A stretch of DNA of 64,000 nt from Fibrobacter sp. UWB4 (GCF_002210345.1 NZ_MWQI01000001.1:806001-870000), one strand, 5' to 3'. Shown: positions 52,625 through 61,303, counted from the stretch's first letter. Notes: generated from the sequence alone by a model not told the origin. Translations and numbers: made by a program.

Positions 52625-53908
52625 ATGCGCAAAATTTACATGGCAGGCATGAGCCACAAGGTGGCTGAAATCGCGATTCGCGAAAAGTTTTATATCCCGA
52701 TGGATGTAAAGACTGAGGCGTTGACGCATTCTCCGTTTGATGAACTTTTGATTTTGGCAACGTGTAACCGCACGGAAGTCTATGTGGCGAGCGACCGCGG
52801 AATTACGGATGGTGAACTCGTTCGTTATGTGTGTGGACTTGCCCGTCAAGACTACGATGATTTTGCGAAGTTCTTTTATTTTAAGTCGGGTGACGATGTT
52901 GCACACCATGTGATGAATGTGTGTGCCGGTCTTGATTCTGTCGCCATGGGTGAAGATCAAATTTTGCACCAGATTGGTCGTGCGTACGAGACGGCGCACC
53001 AGCTGAATGCAACGGGCAATACGCTGAACAAGCTTTTCCAGAGCGCCATTCACACGACAAAGCGCATTAAGACCGAGACGAACTTGAGCAAGCTCAGTTG
53101 CAATATTCCGTTCTTGGCGATGAAGCAAGTGCAGAAGACTTTTGACGATCTTGAAAATCGTACCGTGTACATCGTGGGGCTTGGCGAAATGGGTTCGCTG
53201 ATGCTCAAGTATGTACAAGAGAATACGACCAAGATTTTTGCAAGTAGTAAGACTTTTGCGAATGCCGAAAAATTTGCGGATGTTCTCACGCCTGTGAAAT
53301 TCGAAGATCGCTACGATGTGCTTGGAAAGTGCGATGTCGTGATTCTCTGTAGCGCTTGCCAGGAACCGATTGTCACGAAAGATGAATTTGTTAAGGCTCT
53401 TCAGGTCGCGGAATCTGCTGAAACAGTTCATTCAACGCGCTTGATTATTGATCTCGGTAGCCCGCGCAATGCTGAAGCTTCTATTGGCGAACTTCCTGGC
53501 GTTGAATACGTTTGTGTTGATGACCTCGAAAAAATTGTTTCTGAGAATCGTCGTTTGCGAATGATTGAACTTGATGCCGCACAGAAAATCTTGAAAGAAG
53601 GTCTTGACGAATTTTTGCATTGGAACCGCATGGATGAGGTATCCAAGCAAATTCATTTGCATGCCGAGAAAATGCTCACGACGGCAAATGAAGAATCTGA
53701 AAAGTTGTTGCGTTCCATGCCGGAACTTTCAGAAGATGACCGCCACCGCATCCAGATGATGTACGAACGCTTTGCGAAGAAAATGGCAAATGACTTTTTG
53801 TATAAAGTCAAGGCCGAAAATTCTCCCGAAGATGTGCAAGTGTTCCTGAAGTGCTTAGATTCGAAATCTAGTCACGCCGTACATGATGCGGAATCTCCTA
53901 GAAATTAG
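52625..53908 (+). CDS. hemA: Glutamyl-tRNA reductase
   Basis: A 427-residue enzyme that reduces glutamyl-tRNA to glutamate-1-semialdehyde, the first committed step to tetrapyrroles. It shows AGMSHKVAEIAIREKF, the catalytic Cys47 in LLILATCNRTEVY, GEDQILHQIGRAYE, an NADPH-binding segment VYIVGLGEMGSLM and the helical dimerisation domain at the end. Length is normal. It lies 24 bases after the ahbA-ahbB fusion and 12 bases before hemC. HemL, the next enzyme, is encoded at the far end of the cluster. Confidence 0.94.
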   Translation: MRKIYMAGMSHKVAEIAIREKFYIPMDVKTEALTHSPFDELLILATCNRTEVYVASDRGITDGELVRYVCGLARQDYDDFAKFFYFKSGDDVAHHVMNVCAGLDSVAMGEDQILHQIGRAYETAHQLNATGNTLNKLFQSAIHTTKRIKTETNLSKLSCNIPFLAMKQVQKTFDDLENRTVYIVGLGEMGSLMLKYVQENTTKIFASSKTFANAEKFADVLTPVKFEDRYDVLGKCDVVILCSACQEPIVTKDEFVKALQVAESAETVHSTRLIIDLGSPRNAEASIGELPGVEYVCVDDLEKIVSENRRLRMIELDAAQKILKEGLDEFLHWNRMDEVSKQIHLHAEKMLTTANEESEKLLRSMPELSEDDRHRIQMMYERFAKKMANDFLYKVKAENSPEDVQVFLKCLDSKSSHAVHDAESPRN

Positions 53909-53920
53909 AGGAGGCTTGCT

Positions 53921-54937
53921 GTGAGTGACTTGAAATTACGTATCGCAACGCGCAAGAGTGCATTAGCTTTGGCGCAAACCACGATGGCGGCAGATGCTAT
54001 TGTCGCTGCGAATGCTGCGAACGCAGAAACGCTGACATATGAACTTGTCTCCATGACAACCGAAGGCGACCGCCGTTTGGACAAGTCGCTGGCAAGCTTT
54101 GGCGGCAAGGGTGTGTTCATCAAGGAACTCGAAATTGCGCTCCTCGAAGGTCGTGCGGATATTGCGATTCACAGCTTGAAGGATATGCCAGCCGAAGTGC
54201 TGCCGCAGTTCAAGCTTGCAGCAGTCCTCAAACGCGAAGACCCGCGAGATGCTTTCCTTTCACGTGGTGGTGCTGCTGGGGTCCGCTTTATGGATTTGCC
54301 GGCTGGCGCTCGCGTCGGTACGGGAAGTATTCGTCGTGTAGTACAGCTCAAAGCGCTCCGCCCGGATTTGGAATATGTGCCGATTCGCGGAAACATCCAG
54401 ACTCGCATTGGAAAGCTTGCAGAACTTGATGGCGTTGTGTTGGCGGCTGCGGGTCTTAAGCGCATGGGCCTTGCTGACCAAGTAACGGAATATTTTAGCA
54501 CGGAACAAATGCTCCCTGCTAGCGGTCAGGGAATCCTTGCGATTGAAACGTTGAATGATGAAACTGCTCAAGAAACGCGCAACTCTCGTCGTACGGACAT
54601 TGTGCAAATTCTCGCTCGTGCAAATGATGTTGCGACATTCTGCATTGCCTCTGCTGAGATGTCGTATTTAAAGGCTCTCAATGCAGGGTGCCAATTCCCG
54701 GTGGCTAGCTTCGCTGAATTTATTTCTGATGATAGTGCTGAAGATCGCGGCACTTGTGGCGCACTCGAAGAGAATGCGCGGACCTTGAAAATCCGCGGCA
54801 TCTACTGGGACGAAAAGTCTAGCCGTCTGCTCCGTGCAGAAAATTCGGGTGCAATTGATTTGAACTCTGCGGACTCTGTCCAACAAGCCAAGAATTTGGG
54901 CGTTGAACTCGCTTGTGCAATTCAAAAACAATTGTAA
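53921..54937 (+). CDS. hemC: Hydroxymethylbilane synthase
   Basis: A 338-residue enzyme that joins four porphobilinogens into hydroxymethylbilane. Motifs: LRIATRKSALALAQ, FIKELEIALLEGRADIAIHSLKDMP, RVGTGSIRRVVQL, RGNIQTRIGKL, and the dipyrromethane cofactor Cys257 in LNAGCQFPVAS. GTG start with GAGGAGG site close upstream. It is followed by a REP-like hairpin and by a convergent deaminase gene. Confidence 0.94.
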   Translation: MSDLKLRIATRKSALALAQTTMAADAIVAANAANAETLTYELVSMTTEGDRRLDKSLASFGGKGVFIKELEIALLEGRADIAIHSLKDMPAEVLPQFKLAAVLKREDPRDAFLSRGGAAGVRFMDLPAGARVGTGSIRRVVQLKALRPDLEYVPIRGNIQTRIGKLAELDGVVLAAAGLKRMGLADQVTEYFSTEQMLPASGQGILAIETLNDETAQETRNSRRTDIVQILARANDVATFCIASAEMSYLKALNAGCQFPVASFAEFISDDSAEDRGTCGALEENARTLKIRGIYWDEKSSRLLRAENSGAIDLNSADSVQQAKNLGVELACAIQKQL

Positions 54938-54945
54938 CTTGCTTT

Positions 54946-54974
54946 GTCATTCCCGACTCCGTTCGGGAATCGCC
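54946..54974. repeat. Short GTCATTCCCGA...TCGGGAATC palindromic repeat
   Basis: GTCATTCCCGACTCC-gt-TCGGGAATCGCC between hemC and the deaminase terminator. It is related to the GTCATCCCCGC..GGGGATC unit inside cobA-hemD. Confidence 0.6.
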
Positions 54975-54989
54975 ATCTTGTATCGCAAA

Positions 54990-55022
54990 AAAAATATCCC
55001 GCGCATTTAGGATGTGCGGGAT
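54990..55022 (-). terminator. Terminator of the dCMP deaminase gene
   Basis: An 11-bp stem ATCCCGCGCAT/ATGTGCGGGAT with one G-U pair. On the minus strand it runs into an eight-T tract; on the plus strand only into AATTTTG. Confidence 0.75.
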
Positions 55023-55085
55023 TAATTTTGTATAGTCAAACCTTTTCGTTATTGCGAGTCGCGAAAAGACGTTGCAATCTACATG

Positions 55086-55643
55086 TTACTTCTTTTCAGG
55101 CTTTGACACAACAGGCTTGATCCGTTTGCCGCAAAGCGTCACGATAATTCCTGCCTGTGCGAACATGTAGTAAGCCGTGTCGCGGCTGTTGTTCAACGTG
55201 GACTTCGGATCGTAATCGTCCTTGGTCACGAACACTTCGGCAACGCCCGAAAGGCTGATGTCCAAAGAGCAGCGTTCGCACGGGAAACCAATCACGTAAA
55301 GCTTGGAACCCGGAGGAACCTTACCGCGGGCATAGTGGAGCGCGTTGATTTCGGCGTGGACCATGAACGGATACTTGTTCGCTTCGAATTCATGGTGGCT
55401 CAAAAGCTCGCCTGAGTCGGCGTCTAGCAAGTCGTAAGCGAGAAGTTGCTTTTCGCGCGTGTACGGAACGGTGTCGTCGTCAAATCCGGCGGGAGCGCCG
55501 TTGTATCCCGTGCTGATAACGCGCCCGTCGGCGCTCACAAGAACGGCACCCATTTGGGTATTTTGGTCTTTGGAAAGGCGTGCCTGGGCACACATCATCT
55601 GCGTATAGACTTCGTCGCGGAGCTTTGATCTAGAACTATTCAT
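55086..55643 (-). CDS. Deoxycytidylate (dCMP) deaminase
   Basis: A 185-residue zinc deaminase. MCAQARLSKDQNTQMGAVLVS, FMVHAEINAL (His ligand and catalytic Glu) and FPCERCSLDI (two Cys ligands) make the site; NGAPAGFDDD matches dCMP deaminase (ComEB-like) over cytidine or guanine deaminases. It converts dCMP to dUMP for thymidylate synthesis. The ATG at 55643 is chosen over a TTG 18 bases upstream. It is on the minus strand, dividing the tetrapyrrole cluster. Confidence 0.86.
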   Translation of the reverse strand: MNSSRSKLRDEVYTQMMCAQARLSKDQNTQMGAVLVSADGRVISTGYNGAPAGFDDDTVPYTREKQLLAYDLLDADSGELLSHHEFEANKYPFMVHAEINALHYARGKVPPGSKLYVIGFPCERCSLDISLSGVAEVFVTKDDYDPKSTLNNSRDTAYYMFAQAGIIVTLCGKRIKPVVSKPEKK

Positions 55644-55697
55644 GCTAAAAAATATAGGCAAAATTTTAATGGCGAAGTTTTTCTAAATTTGGTTTCG

Positions 55698-57437
55698 ATG
55701 GAAAATTCGAATCATTTTGGCAAAGTTTATTTGATTGGCGCGGGCCCGGGCGATCCTGGACTTTTGACCGTGCGCGGAAAGTCGATTCTTGAAAAAGCCG
55801 ATGTTGTGGTTTACGATCGTTTGGTTTCACCAGGCGTACTCTCGTTATGTAATCCGAAAGCAAAGATGGTGGATGTGGGCAAAATGCCGACGCACCACAA
55901 GGTGAAACAGTCCGAAATCAATAAGCTCTTGGTAAAATTTGCACTTGAAATGCCGGGTGCGACTGTTGCGCGTTTGAAGGGCGGCGACCCGTTTGTGTTC
56001 GGTCGTGGTGGCGAAGAGGCTTTGGAACTTGTCGCTGCAGGCGTCGAATTTGAAGTTGTGCCGGGCGTGACCTCTGCCATTGCTGTGCCTGCCTATGCGG
56101 GCATTCCCGTGAGCCATCGTGGAATTGCAACAAGTTTCCATATCATCACCGGGCATGAAAAAGAAGTAGACAGTAGGAAGTCGGAAGTAGGAAGTGATTC
56201 TGTCATCCTGAGCGAAGTGCGTAGCACGAAGTCGAAGGATCCAAGCCAGAATCTCTCGCTAGACTTTGAAAATCTCGCGAAGTGCCAGGGAACGCTCATC
56301 TTTTTGATGGGCATTGCCAATATGGACTTTATCGCACGTCGTTTAATTGAGTGTGGCAAAGACCCGAAGACTCCGCTTGCATTTATCGAAAAAGGGACGA
56401 CCCCGAACCAGCGTACCGTTATGGCTACGCTTGAAACAGCGGGGGAGACCATTGTCCGTGAAAATGTGACGGCACCCGCAATTACGATTATGGGTGGAGT
56501 AGTTGAACTTGGTAAAACTCTTGCGTGGAAAAAGAATTTGCCGCTTTCGGGCAAGCGTTTGGTTGTAACGCGAGCTGCAAAGCAATCTAGTGGGATTACT
56601 GCTCGACTGACAGCCCTTGGTGCCGAAGTCATCGAAACTCCGATGATCGAAACGCGTTCTTTGGGAAAGCCACAAACCGTGTGTCATCCTGAGCGGAGCA
56701 CCGTAGGTGCGGAGTCGAAGGATCCAGGCTTGCAAGGTTCAGTCGATTTCAAATCTCTCGCGAACTTTGACATTCTCGCTTTCACAAGTACGAATGGTGT
56801 TGAAAGCTTCTTTAAGCAGTTGTTCGCTGCGGGTTATGATGTGCGCGTCCTTGCGGGCAAGAAAATTGCGAGCGTAGGGAAGATTACCGAAAAGAAGTTG
56901 CTTGAATTCGGCATCCGCTGTGATTACGTTCCCGAAGACCACACTGGCGAAGGTCTTGGCTTGTTGTTGCGTGACGTGGTTGACAAGTGCGAGCATGTCA
57001 TCCTGAGCGAAGAGCGTAGCTCGGAGTCGAAGGATCTAGTAGAGTCTCGTATTCTTCTTTTGCAAGGCAATCTCGCAGACGATACTTTGCTCAAACTCTT
57101 GCCGAAAGCAACTCGTTGGACGGTTTACGAAACGCTTCCGGTCGCTGAACTCCCGGATTGGAAACGTGAAGCCATCGCCAGTGCCGATGCCATCGTCTTC
57201 GCTAGCTCCAGCGCCGTCGAGAATTTTAGCAGTGTTATCCCTGCGGCCTCATCTGTCATCCCCGCGAAGGCGGGGATCTCCTTTGACCTTTGCCCCCATA
57301 CGTCTTTCTGCATAGGTCGCATGACTGAAGCTTCCGCGAAAAAGCATGGCTTTGAAACGATCACCTCAGACGAAACGACGATGGATTCCCTTGTGAAAAA
57401 AATTGTGGAATATTACACGATGGGGGAGAATGCTTAA
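55698..57437 (+). CDS. Fused uroporphyrinogen-III C-methyltransferase and uroporphyrinogen-III synthase (CobA-HemD)
   Basis: A 579-residue two-domain protein. Residues about 10-270 are the SAM-dependent methyltransferase (VYLIGAGPGDPGLLTVRG, VVYDRLVS, RLKGGDPFVFGRGGEE, GIPVSHRG, FLMGIANM, PAITIMGGVVEL), which makes precorrin-2. Residues about 280-579 are HemD (RLVVTRAAKQSSGIT, AFTSTNGVESFF, LLLQGNLADDTLLKLLP, VFASSSAVENF). Four repeat insertions add peptides at loop positions: VILSEVRSTKSKDPS, CHPERSTVGAESKDPG, VILSEERSSESKDL and VIPAKAGIS. The ATG at 55698 is preferred over a TTG 9 bases upstream. It overlaps the next gene by 1 base. Confidence 0.9.
   Translation: MENSNHFGKVYLIGAGPGDPGLLTVRGKSILEKADVVVYDRLVSPGVLSLCNPKAKMVDVGKMPTHHKVKQSEINKLLVKFALEMPGATVARLKGGDPFVFGRGGEEALELVAAGVEFEVVPGVTSAIAVPAYAGIPVSHRGIATSFHIITGHEKEVDSRKSEVGSDSVILSEVRSTKSKDPSQNLSLDFENLAKCQGTLIFLMGIANMDFIARRLIECGKDPKTPLAFIEKGTTPNQRTVMATLETAGETIVRENVTAPAITIMGGVVELGKTLAWKKNLPLSGKRLVVTRAAKQSSGITARLTALGAEVIETPMIETRSLGKPQTVCHPERSTVGAESKDPGLQGSVDFKSLANFDILAFTSTNGVESFFKQLFAAGYDVRVLAGKKIASVGKITEKKLLEFGIRCDYVPEDHTGEGLGLLLRDVVDKCEHVILSEERSSESKDLVESRILLLQGNLADDTLLKLLPKATRWTVYETLPVAELPDWKREAIASADAIVFASSSAVENFSSVIPAASSVIPAKAGISFDLCPHTSFCIGRMTEASAKKHGFETITSDETTMDSLVKKIVEYYTMGENA
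56164..56244. repeat. In-frame repeat in the CobA domain
   Basis: GTAGACAGTAGGAAGTCGGA (from 56164) then GTCATCCTGAGCGAAG-tgcgtagcac-GAAGTCGAAGGATCC (56202-56242). It falls between HEKE and the LAKCQGTLIFLMG strand, a loop position. Confidence 0.82.
56683..56728. repeat. In-frame repeat in the HemD domain, copy 1
   Basis: GTCATCCTGAGCGGAG-caccgtaggtg-CGGAGTCGAAGGATCCAGG, read in a different frame from the CobA copy (CHPERSTVGAESKDPG). Confidence 0.82.
56997..57039. repeat. In-frame repeat in the HemD domain, copy 2
   Basis: GTCATCCTGAGCGAAG-agcgtagct-CGGAGTCGAAGGATCTAG, encoding VILSEERSSESKDL between two HemD lobes. Confidence 0.82.
57254..57280. repeat. In-frame GTCATCCCCGC..GGGGATC palindrome in HemD
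   Basis: GTCATCCCCGCGAAGGCGGGGATCTC, encoding VIPAKAGIS near the C-terminal lobe of HemD. Confidence 0.78.
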
Positions 57438-58408
57438 TGAAAGCCATTCTTATTATCGCTCATCATTGCATTTTGCCAGGTGCGTACAAAGGATTCGAAG
57501 AAATCCTCGACCGCTTGCATCATGATTTGCCCGGTACGCGCGTGGCGAGCACGAGTTTGTTGGATTTGGAAAACGACCTCCGTACGCTTTTGCGCGAAGA
57601 TGTGGAATCGGTGACGCTTCTGCCGTATTTGCTGTTGAACGGTCAGCATTCCAAAAACGATGTGCCGCGTGTTGTTGCAAAATTGCAGGCTGAATTCCCG
57701 CAAATTCCGATTACGCTTCTGCCTTGCCTTGGCGATTGGAAAGAATTTTCGAGTATGGTGGTTGCTGGAGTCCGCTCCGCTCAGAACGCGTGTACTTGTG
57801 CCCCTTTGTCATCCTGGAGCCACGAATGTGGCGATAGGATCCACTCAGAGCGAGCCCATAGCTCAAACCTCTTTTCCATCGAGTTGAATCTTGAAGGGCG
57901 TAACGTTCTCGTTGTGGGCGGTGGCCGCATTGCACTCCGCAAGGTGAAAACGTTAATCCCGACAGGTGCTCACATCACAGTAGTCGCTCCGCAATTCGAC
58001 CCCGAATTCAATGCGCTTTGTTGTCATTCTGAACGAAGTGAAGAATCCAGTTGTTTCTCGAATTCAGCATCTGTAGAACCCTCTTCTATCACACTAAAAC
58101 AGCGCCCGTACGAACCGCTTGACTTACGTTGCGTTTTCATGGTATTCATTTGTACCGATCAGCCCGCTGTCAATGCGCAAGTTTCTAACGATGCCCGCGC
58201 TCGTCGCATTCTCGTGAATAACGCTTGCGATTACCTCGACGGCGATTTCATTGTGCCTGCCCGCATGGACTTTGGCGAAAACATTGCCGTGACCGTCTCC
58301 ACGCAGGGCCGCGCTCCCTCGCTCGCGAAAAAGCTCAAGCAGAAAATCCAGACCGAATGGGCCGATGACCTTGAGCAAATTGAAAAAGATTTTAATTGTT
58401 CTTTTTAA
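57437..58408 (+). CDS. Fused CbiX-like chelatase and precorrin-2 dehydrogenase (sirohaem synthase)
   Basis: A 323-residue fusion. Residues about 1-115 resemble short CbiX/SirB chelatases (ILIIAHHCILPGA, VTLLPYLLLNGQHSKNDVP, PITLLPCLGDW), which insert metal into sirohydrochlorin. Residues about 150-323 are the Met8p/CysG-N dehydrogenase (FSIELNLEGRNVLVVGGGRI, ALRKVKTLIPTGAHITVVAP, FIVPARMDFGENIAVTVSTQ, GRAPSLAKKLKQKI). The product order precorrin-2, sirohydrochlorin, sirohaem feeds AhbA-AhbB. Repeats are inserted between the two domains (57807-57847) and in a dehydrogenase loop (58022-58050, CHSERSEESSCF). The start overlaps the cobA-hemD stop by 1 base, so coupling is likely. Confidence 0.85.
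   Translation: MKAILIIAHHCILPGAYKGFEEILDRLHHDLPGTRVASTSLLDLENDLRTLLREDVESVTLLPYLLLNGQHSKNDVPRVVAKLQAEFPQIPITLLPCLGDWKEFSSMVVAGVRSAQNACTCAPLSSWSHECGDRIHSERAHSSNLFSIELNLEGRNVLVVGGGRIALRKVKTLIPTGAHITVVAPQFDPEFNALCCHSERSEESSCFSNSASVEPSSITLKQRPYEPLDLRCVFMVFICTDQPAVNAQVSNDARARRILVNNACDYLDGDFIVPARMDFGENIAVTVSTQGRAPSLAKKLKQKIQTEWADDLEQIEKDFNCSF
57807..57847. repeat. Repeat in the CbiX-dehydrogenase linker
   Basis: GTCATCCTGGAGCCACGAATGTGGCGATAGGATCCACTCAG, a diverged member of the TCATCCTG...GGATCC family, read in frame. Confidence 0.7.
58022..58050. repeat. Repeat in the dehydrogenase domain
   Basis: TGTCATTCTGAACGAAGTGAAGAATCCAG in frame, encoding CHSERSEESS, in a surface loop position before LKQRPYEPLDLR. 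Confidence 0.78.
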
Positions 58409-58477
58409 TGTTTTTTGGTTTTTTGACAGAAAAATGACAAAAACAATTTGTATTTTGGTATAAAAAAAGAGGATGAA

Positions 58478-59617
58478 ATGAAATCAATAGAATTGTTTGC
58501 TGGTGGTGGTGGTCTTGCTTTGGCGTCATCTTTATCAGGTTTTAGACATTCTTTTCTTGTTGAGTGGGATAAAGATTCTGCGAAGACTCTTGCGCATAAT
58601 TTTTCTGGTCTCAATTTACGTTCATCTTCATCTATATTCAATGGTGATATTCAGTCTATAAATTTTTCTGATTATTCAGGGAAAATAGATTTATTGTCTG
58701 GAGGACCTCCATGCCAACCCTTTTCAATTGGAGGAAAGTCCAAAGCTTATAATGACAGACGTGATATGTTTCCTGAAGCAGCCCGAGCCTTATCAGAAAT
58801 CAAGCCCAAAGCTTTTGTTTTTGAGAATGTTCGAGGATTATTGCGAAAAAATTTTTCAAAGTATTTTAATTATATACTTCTGCAATTAACTTATCCTGAA
58901 ATAAGTAAACGAGAAAATCAAACGTGGGAAGATCATCTTGCTATTTTAGAGAAACATCAAACAAGTCGTTCTTTTTATAATGGGTTGAAGTATAATGTTG
59001 TGTTTAGATTAGTTAATGCTGCGGATTATGGTATCCCTCAAAAGCGAGAACGTGTTTTTATCGTTGGTTTTCGAAGTGATATTAAGGGTAATTGGAGCTT
59101 CCCCGAAACAACGCATTCTAAAGAATCTCTTGAGTACTCCAAGTATGTGACAGGAGATTATTGGAAAAGACATTCGTTGCCTTTTCAGAGAAAAAGTGAT
59201 TGCACATTAATGATTCCTTTTGAAAATGGAAAGAAACCTTGGGTCACTGTTCGAGATGCCCTTTCAGATTTGTTAGATAACAAGGTGAATGGAAAAATAA
59301 TTCCAAATCATGTTATTCAACCAGGTGCTAAGCAATATGTGGGGCATACCGGAAGTTCTTTGGATGAACCTTCTAAAACGATAAAAGCCGGTGCTCATGG
59401 TGTTCCTGGTGGTGAGAATATGATAATTCTTGATGACGGGTCTGTCCGTTACTATACAGTTCGTGAAGCTGCTAGAATACAGACCTTTCCAGATACTTAT
59501 GAATTTCCATGCTCATGGACAGAAAGCATGCGACAAATAGGTAATGCAGTGCCTGTTCAGTTAGGTAAAATTGTCATAGACTCTGTTGCAAGGATGTTAA
59601 AAAATGCAAGAATCTAA
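58478..59617 (+). CDS. DNA (cytosine-5) methyltransferase of a type II restriction-modification system
   Basis: A 379-residue C5 methyltransferase. Motif I SIELFAGGGGLALA, catalytic Cys in GGPPCQPFSIGG, motif VI FVFENVRGLL, PQKRERVFIVGF (motif VIII), and IGNAVPVQLGKIV at the end. The ATG at 58478 has AGAGGATGA just upstream. It protects the site cut by the nuclease whose gene overlaps its 3' end by 14 bases. The pair is AT-rich compared with the haem genes on both sides, indicating recent transfer into the cluster. Confidence 0.92.
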   Translation: MKSIELFAGGGGLALASSLSGFRHSFLVEWDKDSAKTLAHNFSGLNLRSSSSIFNGDIQSINFSDYSGKIDLLSGGPPCQPFSIGGKSKAYNDRRDMFPEAARALSEIKPKAFVFENVRGLLRKNFSKYFNYILLQLTYPEISKRENQTWEDHLAILEKHQTSRSFYNGLKYNVVFRLVNAADYGIPQKRERVFIVGFRSDIKGNWSFPETTHSKESLEYSKYVTGDYWKRHSLPFQRKSDCTLMIPFENGKKPWVTVRDALSDLLDNKVNGKIIPNHVIQPGAKQYVGHTGSSLDEPSKTIKAGAHGVPGGENMIILDDGSVRYYTVREAARIQTFPDTYEFPCSWTESMRQIGNAVPVQLGKIVIDSVARMLKNARI

Positions 59618-60209
59618 AATATTTAATCCGCTAGATAAGGAAAATTTAGGGAAAAGCGTATCTTCAGCCATTCTTTCGCAACCTGTTTACTCGTTGTCTG
59701 ATTTGAAAGAATTTGTTGGTGCTGGTGTATATGCTATTTACTATAAAGGATCTTTCCCTTTGTACAAAAAACTTTCAAAGAAAAATCAATCTGAATATCT
59801 TTGGCCTATATATGCTGGAAAGGCTGTTCCTCAAGGTGCTCGAAAGGGCAATTTAGTTTTAGATTCTTTGTCGGGAAAAGATTTATTCAAAAGATTAAAT
59901 GAACATCGCAAATCTATTGAAGCTTCTGAAAATTTAGAAATAAAAGATTTTTATTGTAGGTATTTGATTGTTGATGATATTTGGATACCTCTTGGGGAAT
60001 CTGTTTTAATACAGCAGACTAAGCCTCTTTGGAATAATGTTATTGATGGATTTGGAAATCATGATCCTGGTAGTGGTCGCGGGAAACAATTGCGTTCTCC
60101 ATGGGATATGCTTCATCCCGGAAGAGAATGGGCAAAAAAGCTGCCCGTTGGTAAATCAGTGTCCGAAATTGAACAGTCTGTTAACGATTTTTTTAATGCC
60201 AATTTCTAA
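59604..60209 (+). CDS. Eco29kI-like type II restriction endonuclease
   Basis: A 201-residue protein resembling Eco29kI, a GIY-YIG restriction enzyme that cuts CCGCGG. Visible blocks are GVYAIYYKGSFPLYKK, YLWPIYAGKAVPQGARKG, LFKRLNEHRKSIEAS (catalytic Arg region), DDIWIPLGESVLIQQTKPLWN and NHDPGSGRGKQLRSPWDML. The family resemblance is strong by memory; the CCGCGG target is inherited knowledge, not shown by the sequence. It overlaps the methyltransferase by 14 bases. A short AT-rich gap (60210-60263) then leads to hemB. Confidence 0.85.
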   Translation: MQESKIFNPLDKENLGKSVSSAILSQPVYSLSDLKEFVGAGVYAIYYKGSFPLYKKLSKKNQSEYLWPIYAGKAVPQGARKGNLVLDSLSGKDLFKRLNEHRKSIEASENLEIKDFYCRYLIVDDIWIPLGESVLIQQTKPLWNNVIDGFGNHDPGSGRGKQLRSPWDMLHPGREWAKKLPVGKSVSEIEQSVNDFFNANF

Positions 60210-60263
60210 GTGTAGTTTACTTTTTATCCTAAAATTTATCACATATAACATAGATACTAAATT

Positions 60264-61229
60264 ATGATTATTCGTCCTCGCCGTTTACGTAGAAATGAAG
60301 TTATCCGCAACATGGTTGCAGAAACTGCTGTGAATCCCGATGCCCTCGTTTACCCGATGTTCGTGGTTGAAGGAACGGGAATCAAAGAAGAAATTCCGTC
60401 CATGCCGAACCAGTTCCGGTTCTCGATTGATGAAATCTTGAAGGAACTCGAAAGCTGTGTTGCGCTTGGCATCAAGTCTATTTTGCTGTTCGGTATTCCG
60501 AATCACAAGGACGAGATGGCGACTTCGGCATACGATAACGATGGCATTGTGCAACGAGCCGTGCGCGCTATCAAGGCAAAGTTCCCGAATTTGTATGTGA
60601 TTACGGACGTGTGCCTTTGCGAATACATGAGCCATGGTCATTGCGGCATCATTAAGGATGGCGATGTGGATAACGATCCGACGCTTGAACTTTTGGCAAA
60701 GACTGCGGTCTCTCAGGTGGCAGCCGGTGCAGACATGGTGGCTCCGAGTGACATGATGGACGGTCACATCACGGCTCTCCGCGAAGCTCTTGACAATGCT
60801 GGCTTTACGAATACGCCGATTATGGGTTACAGTGCAAAGTTCGCAAGCGCTTATTACGGCCCGTTCCGCGATGCGGCTGATTCCGCTCCGCATTTTGGCA
60901 ACCGCAAGAGTTACCAGATGGATGTGCGCAATGGTCGCGAAGCGCTCCATGAAGTAGAACTCGATCTTGAAGAAGGTGCAGATATCGTGATGGTAAAGCC
61001 TGGCCTCGCATTCCTCGATGTGCTTCGCCAGACGGCTGAAATCAGTAATGTGCCAGTTGCTGTGTATAACGTAAGTGGTGAATATTCGATGGTCAAGGCC
61101 GCTGCAAAAATGGGCTGGATTGATGAAAAATCGATTATCCGTGAAAACATGATTGCGTTCAAGCGAGCCGGTGCCGATATCATCATCACGTACCACGCTA
61201 AAGAAATCTTGGAAAATAAAATTCTGTAA
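60264..61229 (+). CDS. hemB: Porphobilinogen synthase
   Basis: A 321-residue enzyme condensing two 5-aminolaevulinates to porphobilinogen. DVCLCEYMSHGHCG is the zinc-type Cys site, PSDMMDGHITALR, IMGYSAKFASAYYGPFRDAADS (Schiff-base Lys region), DIVMVKPGLAFLDVL (second Lys) and VAVYNVSGEYSMVKAA. Length is normal. The stretch behind its stop (61230-61303) carries a CTCCGGCGGGCATGAC repeat remnant before mscS. Confidence 0.94.
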   Translation: MIIRPRRLRRNEVIRNMVAETAVNPDALVYPMFVVEGTGIKEEIPSMPNQFRFSIDEILKELESCVALGIKSILLFGIPNHKDEMATSAYDNDGIVQRAVRAIKAKFPNLYVITDVCLCEYMSHGHCGIIKDGDVDNDPTLELLAKTAVSQVAAGADMVAPSDMMDGHITALREALDNAGFTNTPIMGYSAKFASAYYGPFRDAADSAPHFGNRKSYQMDVRNGREALHEVELDLEEGADIVMVKPGLAFLDVLRQTAEISNVPVAVYNVSGEYSMVKAAAKMGWIDEKSIIRENMIAFKRAGADIIITYHAKEILENKIL

Positions 61230-61283
61230 GGGAGATGCTCGCTTACTTCGGCTGCGCTCAGCACAGGCTCCGGCGGGCATGAC
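61230..61283. repeat. GC-rich palindromic remnant after hemB
   Basis: GGGAGATGCTCGCTTACTTC..GCTCCGGCGGGCATGAC, ending in the CATGAC word shared with the other short repeats of the window. Confidence 0.55.
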
Positions 61284-61303
61284 AATTAAAAAGGGATGCA
61301 GTA

